Assembly: GCF_018320785.1 (NCBI RefSeq)
Contig: NC_054872.1
Location: forward strand, 25,378,769-25,442,768
From: Cheilinus undulatus
Lineage: Eukaryota > Chordata > Actinopteri > Labriformes > Labridae
Reading direction: 5' to 3'
DNA: 64,000 bases
In this document: positions 10,901 to 19,880 of the stretch, piece by piece
Numbering within the stretch: the stretch's first letter is position 1
Layout of the letters: every line of letters starts with the position of its first letter
Program-made: the position numbers and the translations under genes
Notes under the pieces: generated by a model
What the model saw: only the letters and a program-made list of their open reading frames with translations
Told to the model about the DNA's origin: nothing
Databases searched by the model: none

Positions 10901-13900
10901 TAGAGAGCTTCATGGAATGGGTTTCGATGGCAGAGCAGCTGCATCCAAGCCATGCATCACCAAGTGCAATGCAAAGTGTCGGATGCAGTGGTGTAAAGCA
11001 CGCCACCAATGCACTCTAGAGCAGTGGAGACTCGTTCTCTGGAGTGACAGAGTCTGGGTTTGGTGGTTGCCAGGAGAACGGTACTTGTCTGACTGCATTG
11101 TGCCTAGTCTAAAGTTTGGTGGAGGGGGGGTATTATGGTGTGGGGTTGTTTTTCAGGAGCTGGGCTTGGCCCCTTAGTTCCAGTGAAAGAAACTCTGAAT
11201 GCGTCAGCAGACCAAGAGATTTTGGACAATTCCATGCTCCCAACTTTGTGGCAACAGTTTGGGGATGGCCCCTTCCTGTTCCAACATGACTGTGCACCAG
11301 TGCACAAAGCAAGGTCCATAAAGACGTGGATGAGAGAGTTTGGTGTGGATGAACTTGACTGGCCTGCACAGAGTCCTGACCTAAACCCAACAGAACACCT
11401 TTGGGATGAATTAGAGCGGCGACTGAGAGCCAGGCCCTCTCGTCCAACATTAGTGTGTGACCTCACAAAAGCACTTTTGGAAGAATGGTCAAAAATTCCC
11501 ATAAACACACTCCAAAACCTTGTGGAAAGCCTTCCCAGAAGAGCTGAAGCTGTTACAGCTGCAAAAGGTGGACCGACATCATATTAAACCCTATGGATTA
11601 AGAATGGGATGTCCCTTAAGTTCATATGCGAGTGAAGGCAGGTGAGTGAATACTTTTGGCAATATAGTGTATATCATATTGTATGGTATTGCACCACAAC
11701 CTATTGTTGGGATCATTGTATTCAACATTTATCTTCAGTTTTATTCTTTCTAAATACAATTATGTCTTAGAATTACACCTCCATGTTGGAAAACTATATG
11801 TACATTTAATATGTCTAAGTTATCTGTTTTTAAAGGGTACAATGAATGTCGTTGTATTTTCTTGAAAAATCCCCAACTTTCAAGCTTTATTCTTGTATTG
11901 TTTCACTTTGCCAGCTTACAGTCTTTAACATCTTAAATCCTTGGTCATGTGATCCATTTTTGTCATGTCAATTCTAATTTGCATTTTTTTGCGTGAAAAC
12001 CACAAACTAAAATTTTGACTGGCATTTAGCATTGTTAAAAAGTCCTATACAATCTGCTTGTGTGATGCTGCCTTGCCTGTGACGAGGTAGGTAGTTGTTC
12101 AACATAGTGCGTCCTATGTCCATGGTGTTTGCCCCCTCACTGACGATGATGCAGTCATGTGGCAGCAGCTGGGAAACGTGATGAAACACTGTGTAGTAGT
12201 TCATGGGCACTGATGACTGGAGAGCCAGGGCCTGTGAATACAGGGGGTTAAAAATCCTGTGAACTGCGGTAGTATGTGTGACACTAATAAACATTTTAAG
12301 TAACCAGATTAATTATAATATCACAGCTGAGTCTAAACCCACCTTTGACATTTTCGCATTAGCAACAATTTTGTCCTTTAGTGTGTTCCACCACTCAGTA
12401 CCAGACGGATACTTCCAGCCATCTTTATGGATACACTCCAAGAGCTAGAAAACAAAGTATTGAAACCATATTTACTTTGGCTAAAAACATACTTCAATCA
12501 CAACAGGTAGACACTTTGAATTATCCATTGCATGGGATATATCGCACATACATTGGGCAACAGCCCTTTGTCTGGATTTGGGAAGGGCAGAAATTGGGGG
12601 CAGAAAAAAAAAATCTCTGGCAGTAATAGAAGAACATTCAGTCTGTCACATTCATTACAGGCCGATCAGAACAACAAAATATATGATGCAGTAGTCACTC
12701 CTTTTCATGAAGAAATGTCCAGTGCTGATAAAACCACTGCTTTAGCTGCATCCACACTGGTTTCTCCACTGGTAACAATTGTTTACCATCCTGCTGTACA
12801 ACTAAATCACACCAGTAGCTACCACCCTTCTACTCAAATGACTCTGATTGGTCTGTTTTTTCTCTGAATGGGAATAAAAGTTTCAGACTGAAGCTCTGCA
12901 AGATGGATCTGCCTGATCCATGGGCTTTGCAAAATCATCTCACAATAGGATATTTTAACTTAGGAAAATTAAAATTCAAGACCTGAAGTGAAGCTTGTTG
13001 TGGTTACCTGAGTGACAATAGCATTGACATCTCCCAGGAGAGCAACAGCAGGCCTCACGTTGTTCCCCATCTCTTCTGCATAGAGGTCAACCTGTAAACA
13101 GCGGACAGTTCTGTTGCATACTGCATACCTTTGGCACATTAGGGCCAAAAACACACTTTAAAGTAACAAAACATCTTTGGGAAATTACATACAAAATATA
13201 CACTTCATCTTTTACCTGTAAAGTATTCTTGAATGTATTTTTAAGGTGACATAAGCATACAGTGATATCTGAATAATTATTTACATGCCTGAATAATCTT
13301 GACATTGGGGTCAAATCTAGGTGGAAGACCAAAATGCAGCATCCAGTTCAACCTGGCTCCAAGCAGAAGGACAACATCAACCTGGAGAAGAGCTCTTTGA
13401 AACAGAAACATCAGAGAGTGACTTCAGAAAAAAGAGAAATGCAATAGCGTGTAGAAGTATGTTATTGGACAGAGCAGATTTTAAAATTCAATCTCTGGAA
13501 TCCTTTTAAACATATTGGGTGTTCAGGATATTTACTTAAACAGGATGATAGGCTAAAATTTGAAAAAGTTTTGTTGATTTCTATCTGAATAGGAAGACTG
13601 ACCTGGAGCGGGCAGCAGCCACACAGTTGGGGTGGTCATCAGGTAAAACGCCTTTCCCCATAGGTGTGGGCAGAAATGGAAGACCGCTCATTTCTACAAA
13701 CTCTTTCAGAGCAGCTTCAGCTCGACCATACGCTGCTCCTGTTGTAAACAACAACACTCGTATTATAAAGACATATATAATTTACCCCTGATAAACTTTT
13801 GATTAATACAAAGCAGGGCTCCAAGCTCATTCCCTTTAATAATTTGAGAGACTTTGCAAACAATTCTTTTGATCTTACCTTTTCCAATGATGATAAGAGG

Positions 13901-15326
13901 TCTTTTGGATTGTTTCAGGGCTGTGATGGCTTCAGTAATGGCAGCATGGTCAGCAAAACTCAAGGGAGGACTCGGGCAGCAGGACACAAACCTGTGGATA
14001 AAACACTTGAGTGTTCACATGCCAAAAGTAACACAAGTAATGATCCAACAAAAATATATGTAAGAAACAGAACTGCATAAATAAAAAACAACCTGACTCT
14101 GCTCCTGTCTACTTTAGCATTGACCATGTCTCCTGCTATGTCCACATAACAGGCACCTGGACGCCCAAAGATGCTTGTACGAACTGCCTATGAGAAAACA
14201 AACATTATCAAACTTTGATTACATATTGTTGTTTTGACTACGTAAAATATCTGCCTGTAAAAGGGAAGGATTGAAGATCAGACAGATTGTGTAACATAAT
14301 CTTTTACCTTTTCTACCACTGAAGGGATGGCCTCTAGACTGCTGGGTCTTGCAGAAAACTTACTATAAAGGCGACATGCTTCCACCTTGAACCAAATGGA
14401 AACAGTCAGATCGATGCATAAAAGGCAAAAATCCTGACAATGAAGGTAAGCCTGACCTGAGGAAACTCCTGAAAGGCTCCTGCTGTTTCTTGGTTTTGAT
14501 CTGAGGACCCTCCAATGACAACCACGGGCCTGTGAGATCACAACATACACTTTACATGCAATATGTGCAAGAGATTAAATGGAGGTATATCAAAATTGTA
14601 CACATCAAGTACATACAGATAGCTGCAGTTATTTAAGTCCTACCAGCAGTTGATATTTGCGTTGGCCATTCCACCAAGAGCGTGAATGAGTCCAGGTCCA
14701 GACACAACCAGACAGGCACCTGGCCTGGATACAACCACAGCAGACATAAAGATACAACAACATACAAGCTGATATTATCCTGCACAATTATGAAGACTCT
14801 TACCTCCCTGTGAGGTATCCAACAGCTGATGCTGCATAACATGCCTAATGTGTGAGACAAAAAATAGGATAATAGAGGATTAAGTGCAGGTAATAGTGGT
14901 GTAAGTGCGTATTATAATGGTGTTATTTACCGCCTGCTCATTCCGCATTCCCACGTATTTGATCCCTGCAGCCTGAGCAGCCATGGCCACTTCAATGACG
15001 GGAACACCAACTATACCAAACATATACTCCACTTTCTACAAGCAAAGACATGTATCCTTAATAAATGCACACTTAAATATATGAGTTTAAATAAAGAATG
15101 ACCTCACTCTACAACAGCATAACAAGTTTAAACATGACTCCTCAATGCTTGAACTTTGACACACTTTTAGCCGCCTATGCAAGGTTTTATGAAGCATAGA
15201 CGTTGCTTAATAGTTCAACTGTTGCTAACGACAAGTTACACATCTTGGCAAAGTTAGTATTTTTAATAGTCTTACCTGAGATTTCAGAGACTCAGCAATG
15301 AGCTGAGCTCCCGTCACTTCATCCAT
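7930..15326 (-). CDS. hacl1: HACL1, 2-hydroxyacyl-CoA lyase 1 (complete, 17 exons, 568 aa)
   Basis: This peroxisomal thiamine-diphosphate enzyme cleaves 2-hydroxy fatty acyl-CoAs to a shortened aldehyde and formyl-CoA in alpha-oxidation of phytanic and 2-hydroxy fatty acids. Exons 5' to 3': 15276-15326, 14931-15035, 14804-14844, 14644-14724, 14457-14529, 14308-14385, 14093-14187, 13879-13991, 13603-13738, 13289-13394, 13008-13091, 12343-12444, 12077-12231, 10025-10183, 9829-9936, 9563-9749, 7930-7962. They sum to 1707 bp in one frame, against about 578 aa in human. Landmarks are the cofactor-activating Glu in [23 protein letters not shown], the ThDP/Mg site [14 protein letters not shown] to NNNGIY, and C-terminal SNL. 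Introns after 13289 and 12077 use GC donors. Intron 13 holds a Tc1 element. Confidence 0.97.
9829..10183 (-). CDS. hacl1: HACL1 exons 14-15: thiamine diphosphate/Mg binding domain
   Basis: Exon 14 (10025-10183) encodes [20 protein letters not shown] and then [16 protein letters not shown]. Exon 15 (9829-9936) continues [21 protein letters not shown] followed about 25-30 residues later by NN is the classic ThDP-Mg binding motif, with metal ligands at the Asp and second Asn. The intervening intron is short (88 bp) and canonical. Confidence 0.93.
10457..11669 (+). mobile_element. Near-complete Tc1-like transposon in HACL1 intron 13
   Basis: The element is 1213 bp with perfect 29-bp terminal inverted repeats starting cactatattgcc, each flanked by a TA dinucleotide (10455-10456 and 11670-11671), the Tc1/mariner target site. 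It contains a single transposase gene of normal length, broken by one stop and one frameshift. It is inserted antisense to HACL1. Intact ends suggest it could still be mobilised by an enzyme supplied in trans; that is inference. Confidence 0.93.
10587..11587 (+). pseudogene. Tc1 transposase, one nonsense codon and one frameshift
   Basis: Reading starts [17 protein letters not shown] (helix-turn-helix paired-like domain) and ends after a C-terminal GGPTSY. An in-frame TGA lies at 10728-10730, and the frame shifts by one in the G-rich run around 11120-11150. Catalytic region pieces are visible: the first Asp in VLWSDR, the second in [11 protein letters not shown], and the Glu in [16 protein letters not shown], the DD34E pattern. 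Total span is 1001 bases, as expected for about 333-340 aa with one frameshift. Confidence 0.9.
12075..12076 (-). other. hacl1: Non-canonical GC splice donor, HACL1 intron 13
   Basis: The family junction [11 protein letters not shown] demands a cut inside CACAG|GCAAGG. No GT is available there, and AG|GCAAG fits the consensus of GC-AG introns. The intron is 1.9 kb and carries the Tc1 element. Confidence 0.85.
12550..12960 (+). repeat. Diverged interspersed repeat, copy 1 of 3 in the window (HACL1 intron 11)
   Basis: Shares with 41560-42120 and 63520-64000 the run gggaagggcagaa, then a cgatcagaacaacaaaa-type block, a gaagaaatgtccagtgctgataaaac-type block and a terminal gctctgcaagatggat block, in the same order. 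It is non-coding and more diverged than the other two copies. Confidence 0.6.
13287..13288 (-). other. hacl1: Non-canonical GC splice donor, HACL1 intron 10
   Basis: Exon 10 ends NVKIIQ (CAG) and is followed by gcatgt; the next exon starts VDLYAEE after TTTACAG, as in the family. Using the nearby GT four bases downstream would create an in-frame TGA at the junction, so the GC site is required. Confidence 0.8.
14931..15035 (-). CDS. hacl1: HACL1 exon 2: catalytic glutamate of the ThDP PYR domain
   Basis: The exon encodes [20 protein letters not shown] and ends [12 protein letters not shown]. The Glu of RNEQ corresponds to the conserved glutamate that protonates the thiamine aminopyrimidine ring in this enzyme superfamily. 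It is 105 bp, phase 0 at both ends. Confidence 0.92.
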
Positions 15327-15489
15327 GTTTGTCGACAGGTTTTAATCTACGACTTCAGTGTACCTGCAGAGCTACAGGTAAGGCCACAATGTCATAAACT
15401 GTCAATGCTGTAAAAAACACAAACATCCACTCGGGTTGTTTGTTCCTGGATTGTTCACCTACACCCTTCGCCCCTAAACGACTCCTTTT

Positions 15490-15520
15490 CTACCACTTCC
15501 GGATTACTAACCAATCACAG
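15490..15520 (-). promoter_or_regulatory. hacl1: HACL1 promoter: ETS and CCAAT motifs
   Basis: About 170-190 bases upstream of the HACL1 start are an ETS-type site (plus strand acttccgg, 15495-15502) and ccaatc (15511-15516). No TATA box is apparent. This combination fits a housekeeping-type promoter. Assignment is by position and motif only. Confidence 0.5.
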
Positions 15521-15669
15521 GAGCCACAACGTGTGACCTCACTAAAGGAACATTAAACCACTTCATAGGCGCCCCTTTCTGATCTCTGACTTTGTTGCAT
15601 ATTTATCACACTTAAATGTTTTGGATCATCAAACCAATTTTTAAATTTCACAAAGACAACCCAAGTAAA

Positions 15670-16195
15670 TAGAAAATGCAGTGTCTGAATGATTTTTTTT
15701 TTTGGGGGGGGGGGGATCCAAACCTTTCTGGCCCTGTGTGAAAAAGTAATTGCCCCCCTTGTTAAATCATGAGTTAACTGTGATTAACCACAGTTTCTGG
15801 AAAGCTGAGTTCCATTTCACTGGCCACACCCAGGCCTGATTACTGGCAGATTGATTGAATCAAGAAATCTCTTAAATAGAAGTTGTCAGACAAAGTGAAG
15901 TAGGCTACAAGATCTCAAAAAGAAACGCATCATGCCACAATCCAAAGAAATTCAAGAACAAATGAGAAAGAAAGTGATTGAAATCTATCAGTCTGGAAAA
16001 GGTTACAAAGCCATTTCCAAGGCTTTGGGACTCCAGTGAACCATGGCCAGAGCCATTATCCACAAATGGAGAAAACTGGGAATAATGATGAACCTTCCCA
16101 GGAGGGGTCAGCCAACCAAAATTACTCCAAGAAGGCAAGGACAACTCATCCAGGAGGTCACAGCAGAACCCAGAACAACATCCAAAGAAAAAATG
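15670..16195 (+). mobile_element. Tc1-like transposon fragment (5' end and transposase N-terminus)
   Basis: A left-end sequence with a 10-G run leads to a reading frame starting at 15932 (MPQSKEIQEQMRKKVIEIYQ). It has an in-frame TGA at 16037-16039 and continues ARAIIHKWRKLGI and NLPRRGQPTKITPRR, the paired-like DNA-binding half of a Tc1 transposase. It breaks off near 16195 with no catalytic domain. It is a third Tc1 subfamily, inactive. Confidence 0.8.
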
Positions 16196-16368
16196 TAGTC
16201 ACACGTAGATCTCAGTGTTTTCACACATTTACAGCAACCTTATTCCAACATATTTTATGTGTTAAGACACAAAGTTTGGATTTCACCTTCCAGGGACTTT
16301 AATAGGAAGAGGTAAATACAAGTTTTGGTGCAATACATGCTTCACGTGTATCACAGTAAAAGAGTGTA

Positions 16369-16490
16369 GGCACTAGACTGGCCTGCGTGTAGTCCACACC
16401 TGTCTCCCATTGAAAATGTATGGAGCATTATGAAGTGCAAAATACAACAATGTAAACTCAACACTGTTCAACTAAAGATGCACATCAAGC
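16369..16490 (+). pseudogene. Transposase catalytic-end fragment (Tc1/IS630 type)
   Basis: Translation gives LDWPACSPHLSPIENVWSI followed by MKCKIQQCKLNTV. The SPxLSPIEN block with its Glu is the third catalytic position of a DDE transposase. It could be the far end of the fragment at 15670 after internal replacement, or a separate element. Sequence up to about 16680 may belong to it. Confidence 0.6.
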
Positions 16491-17029
16491 AAGATGGAGA
16501 AAATTCCACTTTGAATTCTTTGAGACTTAGTGTCTTCAGTCCATGTGATGTTTTCACCACACAACACTCCATTGTTGCGCAAGGTTTTTCTTTATCTCAT
16601 CAGTTTTTCTCTCAAGTCCATCAACATGTAGCTTCTCTGCATTACTGGAACTCTCTGGAATTTTGTTCTTGAATTCAGAGAAATCAAAGACTACCCAAGT
16701 TACAACAAAGGTGAAACCATGAGAAAGCAATCACAAATATCTGCCTCCTGTGCTATTGTTGCAACTGTTTGAATACAAATTCACACCATGAGCTCAAGTC
16801 TTTATCTAACATTGTTCACACTTTCAATCCTAAAAGGCAGATCCACCTTATAAATCAGAGATCCAATGACACATCAAATCTAAGGAGCACCGAAGAGCAG
16901 ACCCATGTGAGTAAATCATTTAGATACAAGCTTTTATTTCCATGTCTACTTGGTGAGTCTTTAAATATTGGTAAGTGAAATATCTAAGTTTCACTTGACT
17001 GAAATGATTTTCTTTCCATGTTTTTCTAG

Positions 17030-17708
17030 TGATTCACGTCCAGTCTTCTCCTGACGGATGGGTCATCAATGTCCCATCAAGGATCACAGTCCTGGAGAGT
17101 TCCTGCGTGGTCATCCCCTGCACCCTCTCTTACCCCAAGCCTCTCTCCAAGAAGCCCCTGTTCTCATTCTGGGGATTTTGGAAAGGGGTGAACTATCGTC
17201 TTGACCAGTAAGCCACAATTGAAACTGACAGATGAATTTGAAAAATGGACCAAGTTATTGGGAGATCTGAAACAGGGTAACTGCGCCATGGTGATGGGTG
17301 ACATCAGGAGGAGTGACACCAGCCTTGGCTACTTCAGGATTGAAATTCAGAAGTACAAAAGCTACTCTTACACTAAAAACGCAGTGACCATCAATGTCAT
17401 ATGTAAGTGTTGATCATCTAACTGTTTTTAATCTTTCATTCACTGTATATTTATTCTCTGCAGGGAATCCACCAGTACGGTCTCTGTCTGTGCAGGTGGA
17501 AGATAAAGTGACAGCCTCCTGCTCTGTGTCTCATGCCTGCCTGCCAGTGCCTCCTAAATTCTCCTGGAATTTAGGAGGCACTGGCAGGGGGGTCGTGTCC
17601 CTTCGTTCGAAAAGACTGAATCAATGGAAGTGGGAGACCATGTCGACTTGTATGCTGATGTACAAAGGAAAAAAGCAGGCCAAGAAGTCCATTATTCTCA
17701 GGATATAA
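17030..17708 (+). pseudogene. Siglec/MAG-like receptor pseudogene (V-set and C2 exons only)
   Basis: Two plus-strand exons match the first two Ig exons of the receptor at 19-31 kb in order, phase and sequence. Exon 17030-17402 (phase 1 start, GTAAGT donor) encodes SSCVVIPCTLSYPKP and later YFRIEIQKYKSYSY, keeping the sialic-acid-contact Arg, but a one-base shift near 17200 breaks it. Exon 17464-17708 encodes EDKVTASCSVSHACLPVP, has lost the segment leading to its second Ig cysteine, and runs into a stop because its donor is gone. No leader, further Ig domains, membrane span or tail are visible. It lies tail-to-tail with the intact gene. Transcription as a short soluble product cannot be excluded but the frameshift argues against it. 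Confidence 0.85.
17540..17588. repeat. Perfect 21-bp inverted repeat with 7-base loop inside the pseudogene exon
   Basis: Positions 17540-17560 are the exact reverse complement of 17568-17588, separated by ctcctgg. It replaces the region that in the intact gene encodes NWSLSGKE. A template-switch copying event is a likely origin. Confidence 0.95.
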
Positions 17709-18792
17709 CCTGAACACATCAATTCAATGTCTTACATTTGTGTTATTTAAAGATGACATGTTTTGTACTGAATTCCAAAAATTTGTGCCCTCTGTGAGAT
17801 AAGAGACATAACCAATCATTTAGAATGACAAAAATATTGATTAATTTAAATCTGTAAAGTATAAAAATAAGCAGCAGATTGTCCTGAAATGTACCACCTC
17901 TTTTGTTAAAGATCATTTTTTCTTTTATATTTTCTTTTTTAATAGGATTTTTGTGTTTCTGGCAATAAATACTCTCAAAGTACTTCTTTGAGAGTATCTG
18001 AGTTAAGTGTATAGCTTTTATTACAGATTGTCATAAATGTCCATCTATACTCTAATTAAATTATGTGTAAATTTTCCATGCATTTTTATGACATTAGTTC
18101 AAGGTAAAATAGTACATTAAAGAAATGATTAAAACCTTGTAGAAAAATCTTGAAATAATTGGGTAACTTCAACATATTTAGTTGAATTAAAGTTATGCAA
18201 ACTTGTACATAAAGGTTGAGTGTTCATTTAGTTATTAAATATAAACTTAAGTTGATCTTTCTCATAATCTTTATTTGTTAATGCAAATGCACAATAAACT
18301 AGTTCTTCTATGATTACTGAAACTTTATTGTACTTTCTGATCATGAACACTAACGTTTGATGTTACCAGTGCTATCATACAAGTGCACAGCCACATTTTA
18401 GTGAAAGTTAGAGCAAACCCATCTAAACACATTCAGCTTACTCAAATTGTTTTGGGTTTATTCAAAGCATATTTACATTGGGTTCAATTGTTATTATTGA
18501 ATAACATTTAATTTGATGTAATTTAGCTACACTTTACCCCAAAAATAAATCTTAATCTTTATTAAGGCCTAGAATATTTTTAGTGTATCCATAGGGGGTT
18601 TCTAGCCATGCGCTCCCTGGAAAGTCAAAGCATGCTGCCAGGGAGCCTCTTATAAGCAGAGCCGTCTCCACCAAGTAAAACTGTATATCCATTCTGCAAA
18701 ACATGGTAAATGTATCACGGGAGTTCCTATCTAAAATACCTTTATGATAAATATGTTAATATATTCATATATGATTATGTTTCAAACTTTCT
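17709..18792. other. Intergenic spacer between Siglec pseudogene and Siglec gene
   Basis: AT-rich, with no coding exon. The only structure seen is a perfect 12-bp inverted repeat with a 5-base loop (17969-17980 / 17986-17997) and a weaker 9-bp stem near 18619-18655. Confidence 0.65.
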
Positions 18793-18798
18793 TTTATT
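18793..18798 (-). terminator. Candidate polyadenylation signal of the Siglec-like gene
   Basis: AATAAA on the gene strand, about 620 bases 3' of the stop codon. Another candidate lies near 18556. Confidence 0.4.
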
Positions 18799-19418
18799 CA
18801 CCAAAGGACACTGATGTTTCTCCCATATCTGATGTTAAGATAAACTCATGAAAACAGCAGCAAAGTAAAACAAAGCAAACAATCATAGAGAACAAACACA
18901 AAAGCAGAGCAATGGAAATCAAGTGACGGCTACAATTTAAAACACAGTATTTAGAAATCAAAGTCTTAATCTTTGCAAAAGAGGGAAGAATTTCCGTCTC
19001 TACATTGTGTTTAATGTCTTCAATGAGCTTGGGGTATCAAAAGAAAACAGTTTTACCAGTTTCAGTGCAAATTGGGGTCTTTCATAAGTAACGAATCAGC
19101 AGAGTGGTAGCCTGGTGGTACTGTGGGGAGACTACCCACATTTTCGCATGATGTTTTTCTTCTGAAATTTTTCAGGGACAGTTTTTCCGTCATTGCAGTA
19201 ACTTGCAAAGTTGCTTTGGTTTGTCTCTGCATCCATCCTTAATGCTCGATTCTACCCTATGTAAATGATTTTAAAACACCAGACTATGGCAGATATTAAC
19301 TCATATGTGATCTCCTTTTCACTCTGTGCCGTTTCTATTCATGCAACTTTTTTGACCCACATTAGTTAGATTTCACACAACTGCAGCTCTTCCAGCGAAT
19401 CTGATGTTCTTGTTCCTG

Positions 19419-19880
19419 TTACACGTTAGCGTATATCGCATCATCCGGGTCAGTCTGTGTAGAAATGCACAACACAGTTATGTTTATTATTTCTTTATTA
19501 TTTCTCCAACCTAGAAAAAAAGAAGGAAACGTTACATACCTCCATGTTTCCATATACGTGATCATTGGTATAAATGCCTTGTAAATCTACATCATCATAG
19601 GCTCTCTCTTGTCTGAGGGAAGAACAAAAGGGGGGAAAATATTATTCTCTTTTAATTTGCTTCCTCATTTTTTTGACTGTATGTCCAAAATAAACATACA
19701 GCATAAGCAAGATTTTTTTTCCATTTGTTATTCAATAACATGGGGGGGGGGGGGCATCATGATAAACCACAGTAAAAAATCTATCACCTTTGTGTTGCAG
19801 CATACTGAGAATGCTCCACATCTTTATGGGCCTTCATGGTGCTCAGTTGTGTTTCTGATGCAGCCTCAGACCTCCCCCTA
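19419..19880 (-). CDS. Siglec-like gene exons 8-10: cytoplasmic tail with five tyrosines
   Basis: Exons 19788-19880, 19540-19612 and 19419-19454. Tyrosines occur in HSQYAAT, ERAYDDV, QGIYTND, DHVYGNM and DAIYANV, the last ending the protein. None has the Ile/Val/Leu/Ser at -2 plus Val/Ile/Leu at +3 of an ITIM. Three have Asn at +2, the Grb2 SH2 pattern, and YGNM also fits the YxxM PI3-kinase pattern. The exon 8 acceptor was chosen because the one 34 bases upstream leads to an immediate stop. Confidence 0.75.

Noticed and set aside
11104-11508. 105-134 aa minus-strand frames
   Set aside because: Antisense shadows of the Tc1 transposase.
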